NCBI RefSeq assembly: GCF_014695385.1
Contig: NZ_JACJOD010000007.1
Span: 62,001 to 126,000, forward strand
Length of the DNA stretch: 64,000 nucleotides
Origin: Trichocoleus sp. FACHB-46
Lineage (GTDB): Bacteria > Cyanobacteriota > Cyanobacteriia > FACHB-46
Direction of reading: 5' to 3'
Part shown: positions 1 to 10,524 of the stretch, piece after piece
How the letters are laid out: each line of letters begins with the position of its first letter
Numbering within the stretch: the stretch's first letter is position 1
Translations under genes and position numbers: made by a program
The notes under the pieces: model-generated
Databases searched by the model: none
The model's input: only the letters and a program-made list of their open reading frames with translations
Told to the model about the DNA's origin: nothing

Positions 1-370
1 CAGTTGGCGCTGCACCGTAGTTGAGGTTGAGTAATCCTAGCTCGCGGGCCAAAATCAAGCGTTGTTCATCTGCCAGCATTTCATCTCGGAGTCGGCTGGA
101 GTTGATTTCTGAATCTGGAGCAGCGTGAGATTCTGTCACTTCAGCAGCAGGCTCGAAAACAGTCCGAGGCGGAGCCATAGGAATAGCACTATAGGATGTA
201 GCATGCTCAGAGGCATATATTGCCCTCTGGTAAGCGCGGGCGAGCCAGTAGTGAAGATTGGCATCTTGCGGATTGTCTGCTTGTACTTGCTCTAGCAATG
301 CGATCGCTTCTTGATAATGACCCGACTGAAGAGCACGAACACCAGCTTCTAAACTTGGATGAACAGACAT
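1..370 (-). CDS. TPR-containing protein, N-terminal part (runs off the window)
   Basis: Reading leftward from an ATG at 368-370, an open frame of about 123 codons continues past base 1, so only the N-terminus is visible. It opens MSVHPSLEAGVRALQSGHYQ followed by EAIALLEQVQADNPQDANLHYWLARAY, a clear tetratricopeptide-type helix pair. A more polar stretch and another helical segment (DEMLADEQRLILARELGLLN) follow. It lies 80 bp downstream of a CheW gene on the same strand, so it is probably the next gene of that chemosensory operon. In related cyanobacterial pil/hmp-type clusters this position holds a methyl-accepting chemotaxis protein. No receptor domain is visible here, so that identity is inference from gene order only. 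TPR call good; full product unknown. Confidence 0.75.
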   Translation of the reverse strand, partial: MSVHPSLEAGVRALQSGHYQEAIALLEQVQADNPQDANLHYWLARAYQRAIYASEHATSYSAIPMAPPRTVFEPAAEVTESHAAPDSEINSSRLRDEMLADEQRLILARELGLLNLNYGAAPT

Positions 371-410
371 GAGGGCAGCCTCTAGAGGAAATAAATAACC
401 AGTAGACAGT

Positions 411-439
411 AAACAGGCAGTCAACAAACAGGCAGTCAA
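411..439. repeat. two tandem 15-bp units between cheW and the TPR gene
   Basis: AAACAGGCAGTCAA occurs at 411-424 and again at 426-439, one base apart. It lies in the short spacer between the two leftward genes. No function is evident; it may be slippage in the spacer. Confidence 0.8.
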
Positions 440-450
440 TAAGCAAATGC

Positions 451-948
451 TTACCAGTGCTGGGATTGAGCGATCGCTTCTGCATCTAAGATCATTAAGA
501 AGCGGCCCTCGTAGTCATATAGCCCTTTGAGTACTGGAGCTAGCTCTGGGCTCACGTCCATAGCAGAAACAATTTGATCTGGATGGAGCGAGACAACTCC
601 CTCAACCTGAGACACCGCTACGCCTACATGTAACGGCAGCAACTGCATATTTTGCGGATCAGGAATTTCTAGAACCAGAATTCGGCCCTGAGCTCGCTGC
701 AATTCCACTACTCCGATGTTGCTCAAACCACCAAAATCTGCAACCACTAAAATTTCCCCTTGCAGGTTAGTTAAACCCAAAACAAAAGAGGCAGTATTAG
801 GAACTGAAGCTAGTAATTGATCTTTTAAGAAGAGAACTTCACAGACTTTAGTCAGCTCGATCGCGAAATAGCTGTCTTTTTGACGAAACAAAAGAAACTG
901 CTGAACGGTAGCAGGCGCAGCAATAGCAGGCACAGGAAGAACAGTCAT
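451..948 (-). CDS. CheW-like chemotaxis adaptor protein
   Basis: A 165-residue single CheW domain, which couples chemoreceptors to a CheA kinase in the cytoplasm. The typical pattern is visible: QFLLFRQKDSYFAIELTKV (strand 1 and start of strand 2), VLGLTNLQGEILVVADFGGL (the region corresponding to the usual NLRG-v-vID loop), and a C-terminal LKGLYDYEGRFLMILDAEAI. It sits between a CheY-like gene (100 bp upstream) and the TPR gene (80 bp downstream), all leftward. This order resembles the PilH-PilI part of the cyanobacterial type IV pilus chemosensory operons (pilGHIJL of Synechocystis, hmpB-E of Nostoc), so a PilI/HmpC-like role is a reasonable inference. Orthology cannot be separated from other CheW paralogues without alignment. 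Confidence 0.92.
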   Translation of the reverse strand: MTVLPVPAIAAPATVQQFLLFRQKDSYFAIELTKVCEVLFLKDQLLASVPNTASFVLGLTNLQGEILVVADFGGLSNIGVVELQRAQGRILVLEIPDPQNMQLLPLHVGVAVSQVEGVVSLHPDQIVSAMDVSPELAPVLKGLYDYEGRFLMILDAEAIAQSQHW

Positions 949-1048
949 TGCAAATAGCTACTCTGAAGGATATTAAAACAATTAACCAAGCTTCAAAAAT
1001 ACAGAAGTTTCTATAGTGTCCGAGCAAAGATTTACCAAAGCTCGGAAT

Positions 1049-1411
1049 TCACAAAAAGCGTTGCACAATGTTAAGCAATTGCCCTGAATCAAAAGGCTTA
1101 GTCACATAAGCATCTGCACCAATCTCCATACCCCAGATCTTGTCAATGTCAGTATTTTTTTGAGTACATATAATGATCGGGAGCTTCTTGGTTTTGTCGT
1201 CTTCGCGCAATTCACGAATTACTTCAAAACCATTAATTCGCGGCATAATCACATCTAAGATTACGAGGTCAGGTAGCTCTTGCTCTTGTAGTTTTTTAAT
1301 GGCTTCTTCACCATCGTGAGCCTGTACTACGTCAATGCCAGAACTCCGCAAAACACTAGAAATTCTCTCTAGTTCGCTATGTAGGTCATCAACCACTAAT
1401 ACTTTGCTCAT
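1049..1411 (-). CDS. CheY/PilH-type single-domain response regulator
   Basis: A stand-alone receiver domain of 120 residues. Visible are the acidic pair in VLVVDD, the phospho-acceptor Asp in DLVILDVIMPRINGFEV, the Thr/Lys switch region ICTQK, and YVTKPFD. I place the start at the ATG at 1409-1411 (MSKVLVVDD), which has a good Shine-Dalgarno (AGGTGGAAG) directly upstream, rather than at a longer frame opening further upstream. It is followed by the CheW gene and belongs to the leftward chemosensory group. It probably carries phosphate from a CheA/PilL-type kinase to pilus motors. PilH-like naming is inferred from context. Confidence 0.93.
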   Translation of the reverse strand: MSKVLVVDDLHSELERISSVLRSSGIDVVQAHDGEEAIKKLQEQELPDLVILDVIMPRINGFEVIRELREDDKTKKLPIIICTQKNTDIDKIWGMEIGADAYVTKPFDSGQLLNIVQRFL

Positions 1412-1543
1412 TCTTCCACCTGTAATACTTCTGCACTGACTCAACTCAATTAGATTCAATCATTTCAAAGCTAGTAAAATCTATCATTCACTGATAATTT
1501 CCAAACACAAGTAGCTCCGTTCCTAGGGTGCTGCTACTAAAAT

Positions 1544-1945
1544 TTAATTTTTAAGTGAATTAACTTCAATCAGCCTTTCAATAGTTTGGAGTAACTGACA
1601 GGCATTAAAAGGTTTAGTTAAGTATTCAGTTGCACCTGCTAGCCTACCTTGAACTTTGTCAAAGAGGCTATCCTTGGCCGTTATCATAATGATAGGTAGC
1701 TGATGGAATTGAGGTAAATTCCGAATCGTGCGACAGAGTTCTAAACCATCGATTTCTGGCATCAAAACATCTAGTAGCAAAATGGAAATTTGCTCATGAT
1801 AAATTGCTGCCAACGCATCAACCGCATTACTCAGCGCCAGAACTCGATATTTAGGTGATAAAGCTGTCTGGATTAAGTCTCGAATTACAGCACTATCATC
1901 TACTACTAGAACAGTATGTATCGAATCTGGAGAAGAGGATGGCAT
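1544..1945 (-). CDS. single-domain response regulator (REC)
   Basis: A receiver protein of 133 residues with no output domain. VLVVDDSAVIRDL supplies the acidic pocket, LLLDVLMPEIDGLELCR the phospho-acceptor Asp, MITAKD the switch, and YLTKPFNACQLLQTIERL the C-terminal helix with the conserved Lys. It heads the leftward CheY-CheW-TPR group, 130 bp upstream of the next regulator. It is strikingly similar to the regulator at 17273-17677 (shared blocks such as LPQF-x-LPIIM-T and FDKVQGRLAGA-EYLTKPF), implying a duplication. It lacks the PatA-type N-terminal region expected for PilG, so it is not a plain PilG. Confidence 0.93.
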   Translation of the reverse strand: MPSSSPDSIHTVLVVDDSAVIRDLIQTALSPKYRVLALSNAVDALAAIYHEQISILLLDVLMPEIDGLELCRTIRNLPQFHQLPIIMITAKDSLFDKVQGRLAGATEYLTKPFNACQLLQTIERLIEVNSLKN

Positions 1946-2348
1946 AAGTTCTGCATAACCATCACGATTGATGGGGCGATCGCTGTCAGTGGAATAGTAT
2001 TTGTATATTAGAAAAGCTGGATTTTCAGCTACAACAAAATCAAAAAAAGACAGAACAGAAACTTAATATTTGCTTAATCTTTGAGTTGTTCAAGCTGATG
2101 CCTGATTAGAAAGCTGCAAAATAAGTCAAATCTTAGTTTCTATCCTGTCTTGAGCTTCACTTCAACTAAAGTTATAAATTCCCTATTCAAACTTTAATTA
2201 TCTTTTGCTTAACATATCCTAAAAATACGGCGACTTGGCTTGCAACTTAGCTTTGCCCTAAGTTGAACTACTGACTAATACTGTAATAGCTGGCCTCTAA
2301 GTAGTAAAAACAGCAGTTGACTAAGCAGAAAAATAGAACTTAATTTGC

Positions 2349-2376
2349 TTAGAGTTAGCGATCGCACAAACTCTAA
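2349..2376. promoter_or_regulatory. 8-bp inverted repeat around a HIP1 site (possible operator)
   Basis: TTAGAGTT at 2349-2356 is perfectly complementary to AACTCTAA at 2369-2376. The 12-base spacer contains most of a GCGATCGC octamer. There is no T-run after it and it lies about 440 bp upstream of the kinase start, so an operator or a chance palindrome is more likely than a terminator. Confidence 0.4.
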
Positions 2377-2386
2377 AAATGAATAA

Positions 2387-2479
2387 CAATCAGAGCTTCA
2401 GCTTTTGCTCATACTGCTGCTTATTCAATCAGAGCTTGATCGGTAGAGCACAAGTGCAAATATAAAGACAAATATAAAG
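2387..2479. repeat. two pairs of short direct repeats upstream of the kinase gene
   Basis: CAATCAGAGCTT occurs at 2387-2398 and 2426-2437. CAAATATAAAG occurs at 2457-2467 and 2469-2479, a 12-bp phase. Closely phased direct repeats are typical of binding sites for OmpR-type regulators, but no regulator is indicated by the sequence. Confidence 0.45.
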
Positions 2480-2813
2480 TGGCTGTGCTTTTGGTTCTTG
2501 TTAGTAACTTTTAGGGCATCATAAATCAGAGTGAAAGTGCCCTGGGCCTGGTTGCTAGCAAAGGTTAAATGTCTAATCTTTAATAACTGTCCCAGTGTTG
2601 ATACGGAGGCTAAATCATTGGCTCCAGTTAGTTGCGATCGCAGATGTGTAGCGATGCTAAATCCTTATCCCTAAACACAACCCAACGACCCTTGTTAGTT
2701 AGTCCCGAAATTTGAATATCAATGTTCTGTGACATCTGTGATGACAGTCAAGCTGCACCGCAGATCAGGCGCTCAGCTAGCACAGGACTCAGCCAGTAGG
2801 TAGCAACCAGTTT

Positions 2814-5800
2814 ATGCAAGCACCCATCCCTAGCAACGAATTAATTAGACTAGCGGCTTTGAAGCAGTATCAAATCTTGGATACTGCTCCTGAAACTAGT
2901 TTTGATGACATCACCCGTTTGGCTGCTCATATTTGCCAAACCCCGATTGCTTTGGTGAGCTTGGTCGATGAAAATCGGCAATGGTTCAAATCTAAAGTTG
3001 GGTTGACAGCCTGTGAGACCTCACGAGAAGTTGCCTTCTGTGCCCATGCGATTTTGCAACCGCAGTTGTTCCTGGTTGAAGACGCTTTACTAGATGATCG
3101 CTTCGCGACTAATCCTTTAGTTGTTGATGCTCCCCACATTCGTTTTTACGCGGGCGCACCTTTAGTCACTCAGGCAGGATTTCCTTTGGGGACGCTCTGC
3201 GTGATTGATTATGAACCCCGCACCTTAAGTCCGGAGCAACAAGACGCACTGCTAGCCCTGAGCCGTCAAGTGGTGACGCAATTAGAGTTACGGCTCAATC
3301 TCCAAGCTTTGACTCAAGCTGTTAGCGATCGCCAGCAAGCGGAGAAAGCCCTTGAGGAAGAGCGCACTCTCCTCGCCACCGTATTGGATTCCACGGATGA
3401 CCTAGTTCGCAACTTTGTTTCTACCGTGCTAGAAACAGCTAATGCTTTGGTGGTGGTGCTCAATCCTCAAGGTCAAGTTCTTCGGATCAACGAAGTCTGT
3501 ACAGCGACAACTGACTACACCTTTGAAGAAGTCAAAGAAGAGTATTTCTGGGACTGGTTTATTGCTCCCGATGAAGGAAAGCAGGTCGAGGCTATTCTAC
3601 AGAAATTGCATTGGGGAGATGCAGCCAGTCAGTATGAAAGCCAATGTCTAACCAAGTCAGGACAGCACCGCACGATTGCTTGGTCACACACGGTTTTGTT
3701 AAATACAGATGAATCTATCAAGCACATTATCTGTACAGGCATCGATATTACAGAGCGGAGAAATGCTGAAGCGGAGCGCGATCGCTTCTTTACGCTCTCG
3801 CTCGACATGCTTTCTATTGCTGATTTTGACCACTATTTTAGATACCTCAGCCCAGCTTGGGAAAAGAACCTAGGTTTTACCAATCAAGAGTTATCGGCTC
3901 ATCCCTGGAGTGAATGGATACATCCAGACGATCAAGAAGCTACCGCAGCAGAACTAGAAAGATTGAAATCAGGTCTAGAAACACTCTGCTTCGAAAACCG
4001 CTATCGCTGCAAAGATGGTTCTTATAGATGGCTTTCTTGGAAAGCTACGCCTTTAGTAGAACAGCGATTGATTTATGCGGTCGCTCACGACATCACAGAG
4101 CGTAAAGCTTCCGAAGCAGAAATACGGCAGACCCAAATGTTTTTAGACTCGATCGTCGAAAACATTCCGCACATGATCTTTGTGAAAGATGCCAAAGAAT
4201 TCAAGTTTGTTAAATTCAACAAGTTCGGCGAAGAGCTGACGGGTCTTTCTAGAGCTGAAATGATTGGCAAAGATGATTATGACTTCTTTCCAGAATCAGA
4301 AGCCGACTTTTTTAGAGCCAAGGATCTAGAAGTAGTACAGGTTAAACAGTTAGTTAATAGTTCGGAAGAAAAGATTCGCACCAAGCACCGAGGCTCAAGA
4401 GTTTTACATACCAAAAAAATTCCTTTACTAGATGCCACTGGAAACCCGCAGTATCTATTAGGGATCTCGGAAGATATTACAGAGCGCAAGCGAGCCGAAG
4501 CAGCCCTACAGGAGAGCGAAAGGCAGTACCGCTCTGTGGTCGAGAGTATTAAAGAAGTCATCTTCCAACTGAGTGTGGATGGTCGCTGGACTTTCCTCAA
4601 TCCTGCTTGGACAGAAATTACTGGATTCTCTTTGGGAGAATCGATTGGCAGCCCCATTACTGACTACTTGCATCCGGATGAGCATGAGTCTACCCACGCC
4701 CAACTGCAAGCGATCGTGAGAGGAGACATAGAAGCTTTTCGGCAGCAACTCCGCTTTTTCACCGAAGCGGGCGAACTTTGCTGGCTAGAAATCTATATGC
4801 AACAGATGTGTGCAGCAAATGGCACCGTGATGGGTGCATCTGGCACGCTGAATGATGTGACGGAATGGGTGCAAGCCCAAGCGGCCTTAAAAGAGAGTGA
4901 GGCCAACTTCCAAAAGATGGCGATCACGATTCCTGGTATGGTTTACCAGTTTCTCCTGCGCTCCGATGGCTCGTTGGCTTTTCCCTTTATCAGCCCTGGG
5001 TCACGCGAATTGCTGGAGTTGGAGCCAGAAGTCATTCAACAGGATGCTGATGCCATTTTTAGCCTAGTCCACTTAGAAGATCGCCCAGGTTTAGATCAAT
5101 CTATTGCAGTTTCAGCTCAAACCTTAGGGTCGTGGACCTGGGAGGGAAGATTTGTTTTGGCCTCAGGCCAGGTGAAATGGATTCAAGGGGCGTCATGTCC
5201 GTCTCGGCAAGCTAACGGAGATCTCCTGTGGAATGGCATCTTGATCGACATCAGCGATCGCAAATGGGCCGAGGAAGAGCTGCAAAAGTCGAACAAGCGC
5301 ATCATCAATATTTTAGAGAGTGTCACTGATGCGTTTTTTGCGCTCGATCGCGATTGGCGCTTTACTTACGTCAACTCGCAAGCTGAGCAGATCTTATTTA
5401 GAGATCGAGCCGAGTTGATTGGTCAGCGGATTTGGGACCAGTTACCGGAGACTGTAGGATCTACATTTCACCGTGAGTATCACAGAGCTGTGAGTGAGCA
5501 GGTAACGGTACATTTTGAGGAATTCTACGCACCTCTAGAAACGTGGTTTGAGGTGCAGGCGTATCCTTACCAAGATGGCCTCTCGGTTTATTTCCGAGAT
5601 GTAACGGCTAGAAAGCAAGCGGAAGTAGCTCTGATTGAGCGATCGCGCCTCTCAACCTTAAGCGCTGAAATCGGGATTGCCTTAGCCCATGGCGGAGATT
5701 TACCAGAGGTGCTGGATCGCTTTGTTAACGCCGTAGCTCAGCAACTCGAAGCCGCCTTTGTACGCATCTGGACCTTCAACGCCGATACGAATTTATTAGA

Positions 5801-7622
5801 GCTACAGGCGATCGCAGGACAACACAGCCATACAGAAGACTTTCCCAGTTTGATCTCTTTGGGCATCTCTATTGTTGGCTTCATTGCCCAAAATCGTACG
5901 CCTTACTTAAGTCATGATGTGTCCAAGGATTTGTGCATTGGAGCTACCGAGTGGGTGCAGCAAGAAGGGATGCAGACCTTTGTAGGCTATCCGCTGATTG
6001 TGGAAGATCGGCTCGTCGGAGTGATGGCGCTCTTTAGTCGCAAGGTGATTACAGACACAGTCCAGAACTTTTTAGGCTGGGTAGCCAACAGTATTGCAGT
6101 TGCGATCGACCGAGCTTGGGCGCGAGAAGAGTTGCTGAGTCGGCGTGAAGCTTTAATGTTGCGCTTAGCCAATCAAATTCGTAACTCCCTCGATTTAGAC
6201 ACCATTTTAGAAACGGCTGTCACTGAAATTCGCAGTTTGTTAAAGATTGATCGGTGCCATTTTGTTTGGTGCTGGCCGCATCCAGAGCAACCCACTCTAG
6301 CCGTCACTCATGAAGCTCGGCATGCCACTCTCACTAGTTTGTTAGGAGATTTTCCGCCCCAGTACACTGATTTGGTCGTGAGACAAGTTCTGAGCGCCGA
6401 TGTCATTCAAATCGATGATGCTAGCAATGAGCAGAACATCGATGTGGATGTGAAAGCTCTGTTGTCCCATTTAGGCATGACTTCGCAATTACTGCTCCCC
6501 TTAGAAACTCGTTCGGGACAATTTGGAGCCATTGTTTGTAGCCATGCAAGTGGCCCTCGGCATTGGACTGAGGTAGAAGTAGAGTTGTTGCGAGCCGTGA
6601 CAGACCAACTGGCGATCGCGATTGATCAAGCCGAGCTGTATGCTCAAACTCGTGCTGCTGCCTTTGCAGCCCAGATGCAAGCAAAACAGTTGACAGAGGC
6701 GCTACAACATCTCAAACACACTCAAACTCAACTGATTCAGACCGAAAAGATGTCTAGTTTGGGTCAACTAGTGGCTGGGGTAGCTCATGAAATCAACAAC
6801 CCGGTGAACTTCATCAGCGGCAATCTCATCTACGCCGACAACTACATCCAAGACCTACTCGAACTACTGCATCTGTACCAAAAATGCTATCCCGAGCCTG
6901 TGGAGAGTATTCAGCAGCAGATAGAAGAATTGGATGTTGAGTTTATGACAGAAGATTTATTGAAGCTGCTTTCCTCTATGAAAATGGGGGCAGACCGCAT
7001 CCGCCAAATCGTGCTGTCGTTGCGCAACTTCTCCCGCTTAGATGAAGCCGAGATGAAACCAGTCAATATTCACGAAGGCATTGATAATACCTTATTAATT
7101 TTGCAAAACCGCCTCAAGCCTGCGGGAAGTCATCGAGGCATCGAAGTGGTGAAAGAATACGGAGAACTGCCTTTGGTGGAATGTTACGCAGGCCAGTTAA
7201 ATCAAGTGTTTATGAATATTCTTGGCAATGCAGTGGATGCGTTAGAAGAACAGCCACAACTGGGTCAGATTACAATTCGAACCGAACTGCTCACTCCTGA
7301 ATTAGCCGCAGCTTCAGAACTGTTAGGCTTAGCAACCACTAGTTCTAGTCCGCAAGTTTTGATTCGCATTAAGGATAATGGTCCTGGTGTGAGTGAATCT
7401 GTAAGAGGACGTTTATTCGATCCATTCTTCACGACAAAGCCAGTAGGAAAGGGTACAGGTTTAGGGCTTTCCATTAGCTATCAGATTGTTGTAGAAAAGC
7501 ACGGTGGCACGCTTCAGTGTGTTTCAGAGCCAGAGCAAGGGTCAGAGTTTTGGATTCAAATTCCGATCACTCCTCCTGCCGCTCTAAGACCCGTAGAAAC
7601 CACCACAGTTGATGTCGCCTAA
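2814..7622 (+). CDS. multi-sensor histidine kinase (GAF, six PAS, two GAF, HisKA, HATPase)
   Basis: A 1602-residue cytoplasmic sensor kinase with no membrane segments. Approximate order: GAF 8-160 (opening with the characteristic [20 protein letters not shown]); PAS 203-316, 325-432, 438-558, 564-684, 695-818 and 825-935, most ending in a DITER-type PAC motif; GAF 940-1100 and 1110-1272; a short coiled coil; HisKA with the H-box [18 protein letters not shown] (His about 1325); then HATPase_c with N-box [15 protein letters not shown]1 DNGPGV and [16 protein letters not shown]. All catalytic motifs look intact, so it should autophosphorylate. There is no receiver domain, so its partner regulator must be separate. 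It precedes the cheR cluster on the same strand by 207 bp and may feed into it. The ligand is not predictable. Confidence 0.95.
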   Translation: MQAPIPSNELIRLAALKQYQILDTAPETSFDDITRLAAHICQTPIALVSLVDENRQWFKSKVGLTACETSREVAFCAHAILQPQLFLVEDALLDDRFATNPLVVDAPHIRFYAGAPLVTQAGFPLGTLCVIDYEPRTLSPEQQDALLALSRQVVTQLELRLNLQALTQAVSDRQQAEKALEEERTLLATVLDSTDDLVRNFVSTVLETANALVVVLNPQGQVLRINEVCTATTDYTFEEVKEEYFWDWFIAPDEGKQVEAILQKLHWGDAASQYESQCLTKSGQHRTIAWSHTVLLNTDESIKHIICTGIDITERRNAEAERDRFFTLSLDMLSIADFDHYFRYLSPAWEKNLGFTNQELSAHPWSEWIHPDDQEATAAELERLKSGLETLCFENRYRCKDGSYRWLSWKATPLVEQRLIYAVAHDITERKASEAEIRQTQMFLDSIVENIPHMIFVKDAKEFKFVKFNKFGEELTGLSRAEMIGKDDYDFFPESEADFFRAKDLEVVQVKQLVNSSEEKIRTKHRGSRVLHTKKIPLLDATGNPQYLLGISEDITERKRAEAALQESERQYRSVVESIKEVIFQLSVDGRWTFLNPAWTEITGFSLGESIGSPITDYLHPDEHESTHAQLQAIVRGDIEAFRQQLRFFTEAGELCWLEIYMQQMCAANGTVMGASGTLNDVTEWVQAQAALKESEANFQKMAITIPGMVYQFLLRSDGSLAFPFISPGSRELLELEPEVIQQDADAIFSLVHLEDRPGLDQSIAVSAQTLGSWTWEGRFVLASGQVKWIQGASCPSRQANGDLLWNGILIDISDRKWAEEELQKSNKRIINILESVTDAFFALDRDWRFTYVNSQAEQILFRDRAELIGQRIWDQLPETVGSTFHREYHRAVSEQVTVHFEEFYAPLETWFEVQAYPYQDGLSVYFRDVTARKQAEVALIERSRLSTLSAEIGIALAHGGDLPEVLDRFVNAVAQQLEAAFVRIWTFNADTNLLELQAIAGQHSHTEDFPSLISLGISIVGFIAQNRTPYLSHDVSKDLCIGATEWVQQEGMQTFVGYPLIVEDRLVGVMALFSRKVITDTVQNFLGWVANSIAVAIDRAWAREELLSRREALMLRLANQIRNSLDLDTILETAVTEIRSLLKIDRCHFVWCWPHPEQPTLAVTHEARHATLTSLLGDFPPQYTDLVVRQVLSADVIQIDDASNEQNIDVDVKALLSHLGMTSQLLLPLETRSGQFGAIVCSHASGPRHWTEVEVELLRAVTDQLAIAIDQAELYAQTRAAAFAAQMQAKQLTEALQHLKHTQTQLIQTEKMSSLGQLVAGVAHEINNPVNFISGNLIYADNYIQDLLELLHLYQKCYPEPVESIQQQIEELDVEFMTEDLLKLLSSMKMGADRIRQIVLSLRNFSRLDEAEMKPVNIHEGIDNTLLILQNRLKPAGSHRGIEVVKEYGELPLVECYAGQLNQVFMNILGNAVDALEEQPQLGQITIRTELLTPELAAASELLGLATTSSSPQVLIRIKDNGPGVSESVRGRLFDPFFTTKPVGKGTGLGLSISYQIVVEKHGGTLQCVSEPEQGSEFWIQIPITPPAALRPVETTTVDVA

Positions 7623-7647
7623 ACAAAACTAGACGGCAGTAGTTTCT

Positions 7648-7682
7648 ACATCCACAGGCCACATCCACAAATCACATCCACA
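7648..7682. repeat. three 13-bp-phased copies of ACATCCACA
   Basis: ACATCCACA begins at 7648, 7661 and 7674, exactly 13 bases apart, just after the kinase stop codon. This is a short tandem repeat in the spacer before cheR, of unknown role. Confidence 0.85.
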
Positions 7683-7829
7683 GGATGACGGCATAAGCTA
7701 GTTTAGACTCTACCGCAGCGCTCTCTCGTTTATTAGGTAACTAATAGAAGTTAAGCTCAATACTTTTGGATTTTTCTACTGCTACTTCCCTAAAAGTAGA
7801 TAGTGATAACAATCAAGACCTTATAACTT

Positions 7830-9431
7830 ATGCCTCCAATTCAGGATAAATTTCAGCAAGCTCTTACTGAATTGATCGCAGCACGGACAGGATTACAAAT
7901 TCGTCTGCAAGATCAGCCTAATATTTACAAGAAGATTCTCAGCAGAATGCAGAGCCTCAAAATATCTGAATTGGCTCAATATTATAAGCTTTTAGAAATG
8001 CCTACGCCTCAAAGCGATCGCGAATGGCAAGAATTAATTATTTTGTTAACCACAGGCGAAAGTTATCTATTTCGTGACCAAGGACAAATTACTTTACTAA
8101 AAAATAAAATATTACCAGAACTAATTGACTACCAAAAAGATTTAAAAGTTAAGCAAGGAAAATCTAAAGCTTCACTCAAAATTTGGAGTGCTGGGTGTTC
8201 TACGGGGGAGGAAGCTTATTCGCTGGCAATCTTGGTGCATGAGTTGTTGCCAAGACAAGATGACTGGAACATCACTATCTTAGGAACTGATATTAATCCT
8301 GAAGCGATCAAGAAAGCTAAAAAAGGTAGCTATAGCTCTTGGTCTTTCCGAACGTTTGGCGCTGAATTACAGCAACAATATTTTTCTCCTCATCGATCCG
8401 GATGGGAGATCAATCCAAAAATTCGAGAAAGGGTGACGTTTTATCCAGGGAATTTGATTCAAGATAAACTTCCTAATCCTCTATCTGATATTTGTGACTT
8501 AGATTTAATCCTTTGCCGTAATGTATTTATCTATTTTGATGCTGCGGCGATCGCGGTAGTTTTGCAAAAATTTTACAATTGCTTGAGGCCTGGTGGCTAT
8601 TTAATTACGGGCCACGCGGAGCTGTACAATCAAGAACTGACTCAGTTTCAAACCCGAATCTGGCCAGAATCGGTGGTGTATCAGCGCCGTATTTTATCCA
8701 CTGAACCCAATGCTAATCCAGCCAGAAGTCAGGCTCATCAGCTAGGCTCCCAAGAATTCAAACTTCAGCGAGCGCCCACCCAAGAAGTTAAGCCCATCGG
8801 GAAAGAGCCATTGCAAGCAAGTTCGCTCCCCAGCCTTGAGGTAGGTTATAAATCCACTCACAGGACAGTTGGTGAGTTAGATACAAACTCGCAGGCTCAC
8901 TCTAACGCCTCAACCAAAATCCACTTGGCCCTATATCAAGCGTCGCTCACACAAGCCGAAAATTTGTTGAGAGATGGTCTGTGTGTATTAGCTCTGCAAG
9001 CAGCAAGCCAAGCTATTAAGTATGACTCAATTAGTTTCGATGCTTATTACTTAATGGCTCAGGCCCATGCTAACTTAGGGCAATATCAGGAGGCAAAAAA
9101 CTACTGCCAAAAAGCAATTTCCTTAGATATACATTCTATTAAGCCTTATTACTTACTAGCTAAAGTGTCTGAAGAAGAAGGAGACATTGAGTCAGCCAAG
9201 TCTATCTTAAAAAAAATTATCTATTTAGATCCTAAGGCGATCGCTGCTTATCTGGATTTAGGCGCAATTTATGCAAGAGAAAATGACATCATTAGGTCTA
9301 CAAAAATGCGTAGTACAGCATTAGATCTCTTGAAGGAAATTTCTTCTGATACAACTGTAGAATACCAAAATCATTCAGCAGCAGGTGACTTACTACTCTA
9401 CGTCAAGAAGTTATTGAATAAAAATACTTAA
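7830..9431 (+). CDS. cheR: CheR-type chemoreceptor methyltransferase with C-terminal TPR domain
   Basis: A 533-residue protein predicted to methylate glutamates on chemoreceptors using S-adenosylmethionine. The N-terminal helical part (1-80) is followed by the Rossmann SAM-binding core: WSAGCSTGEEAYSLAILVHE is the glycine-rich motif, then TILGTDINPEAIKKAKKGSY and DLILCRNVFIYFD, all CheR signatures. Residues about 285-365 form a variable linker. From about 370 onward are TPR repeats (ALQAASQAIKYDSISFDAYY, YQEAKNYCQKAISLDIHSIK, AKSILKKIIYLDP), as in TPR-type CheR proteins. It opens a rightward chemosensory cluster with CheW, receptor, CheA and CheB downstream. The TPR tail suggests protein partners beyond the receptor, which is inference. 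Confidence 0.95.
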   Translation: MPPIQDKFQQALTELIAARTGLQIRLQDQPNIYKKILSRMQSLKISELAQYYKLLEMPTPQSDREWQELIILLTTGESYLFRDQGQITLLKNKILPELIDYQKDLKVKQGKSKASLKIWSAGCSTGEEAYSLAILVHELLPRQDDWNITILGTDINPEAIKKAKKGSYSSWSFRTFGAELQQQYFSPHRSGWEINPKIRERVTFYPGNLIQDKLPNPLSDICDLDLILCRNVFIYFDAAAIAVVLQKFYNCLRPGGYLITGHAELYNQELTQFQTRIWPESVVYQRRILSTEPNANPARSQAHQLGSQEFKLQRAPTQEVKPIGKEPLQASSLPSLEVGYKSTHRTVGELDTNSQAHSNASTKIHLALYQASLTQAENLLRDGLCVLALQAASQAIKYDSISFDAYYLMAQAHANLGQYQEAKNYCQKAISLDIHSIKPYYLLAKVSEEEGDIESAKSILKKIIYLDPKAIAAYLDLGAIYARENDIIRSTKMRSTALDLLKEISSDTTVEYQNHSAAGDLLLYVKKLLNKNT

Positions 9432-9492
9432 CTAAAATTACTTGACTATCATTTCTTAAATCTTAAAAAAATTACTCATCTGTTATAAACCA

Positions 9493-10524
9493 ATGTTGCC
9501 GACTCCCTATTTAGTCTTCAGTTTACATGGTTCGCTCTATGGGCTAGAAGCTAACCTAATTCAGGAAATCTTTTATCTACCAGAACTCACAACGGCTGTA
9601 GAGATGCCGCCAGATTTTATTGGCTTGATTAATCTTCGGGGCAAAGTGCTGCCTGTTATGGATCTGAATCGTCGGTTTGGGCGGCAACCTCAGGATTATC
9701 AGCTTAGCGATAGTATTATCGTGCTGGAGTGGCAGGAGCTAATGATTGGCATTTTGGTCAATCAAGTTGATGAAGTTAAAAATCTCGATTTGGCCAGTAT
9801 TGAGGTAGCAGTTCCTTATGGTAGAGAGGCAGAAACTACATCGAGGTTCACCGCTGGGATTGCCAAGGTTGATGGCGAAATTATTACTATTCTTAACCAG
9901 AAAAATTTAGTGCGGTATCCCTCAGTAAACGAGGTTTTGACGTCCTTAGAGGGGGCAGTAGAGCCAACAAGCCACTCGACATCAGAGTTCTGCCCTCATC
10001 TCACCGCAGCCGAAAAAGCCATCTTACGGGAACGAGCCGCAAATTTATTACAGTTACCTCAGAATCAAGATTTTACGGGATTGATTCCACTTGCTGTGGT
10101 GGGGCTGAATGGAGAATATTTTGGCCTAGATCTCAAGTTTGTCCGTGAATTTACAGATATCCGCAAAATTACTCCAGTTCCCTGTTGCCCAGATCATATT
10201 ATTGGCAATATGAACTTGCGTGGTGAAATTGTCACACTCATTGATGTTCGCAGCCTCTTGAATTTAGCGGGCAACCCCAGTCATTCTGGCATGAAAGCCA
10301 TGATCGTGGACATTGACGGACTAATCGCTGGAATCACTGTAGATGAAGTATTTGATGTGAGTTATCTTCAGCCCGGTGAGCTAAAAGCTGTGCCCACGAC
10401 TCTGTATTCAGAAGGTAGTAATTTTCTTAAAGGTACAGCTTTCTATCGGGAAAAAATGATGGGAATTTTAGATATGTCAAAAGTTTTAGATCAAGGTAAC
10501 TTATTCGTGGAAGAAGAACTATAG
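9493..10524 (+). CDS. double CheW-domain chemotaxis adaptor
   Basis: A 343-residue protein of two CheW domains in tandem, at roughly 5-150 and 185-335. Each has its own loop: FIGLINLRGKVLPVMDLNRR in the first and IIGNMNLRGEIVTLIDVRSL in the second, the canonical N-LRG motif. It would bridge receptors and CheA, perhaps linking two partners in an array. It lies 61 bp after cheR and is followed by a 419-bp gap before the receptor gene. Tandem-domain CheW proteins occur in other large cyanobacterial chemosensory clusters. The family call is firm; the array role is inferred. Confidence 0.94.
   Translation: MLPTPYLVFSLHGSLYGLEANLIQEIFYLPELTTAVEMPPDFIGLINLRGKVLPVMDLNRRFGRQPQDYQLSDSIIVLEWQELMIGILVNQVDEVKNLDLASIEVAVPYGREAETTSRFTAGIAKVDGEIITILNQKNLVRYPSVNEVLTSLEGAVEPTSHSTSEFCPHLTAAEKAILRERAANLLQLPQNQDFTGLIPLAVVGLNGEYFGLDLKFVREFTDIRKITPVPCCPDHIIGNMNLRGEIVTLIDVRSLLNLAGNPSHSGMKAMIVDIDGLIAGITVDEVFDVSYLQPGELKAVPTTLYSEGSNFLKGTAFYREKMMGILDMSKVLDQGNLFVEEEL

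Larger units (their letters stand above)
1946..2813. other. 868-bp divergent intergenic region
   Basis: It separates the leftward regulator at 1544-1945 from the rightward GAF/PAS kinase, so it should carry both promoters. It is AT-rich with no supportable coding frame. It contains one inverted repeat and two pairs of direct repeats, listed separately. I could not identify a confident -35/-10 pair. Confidence 0.7.
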
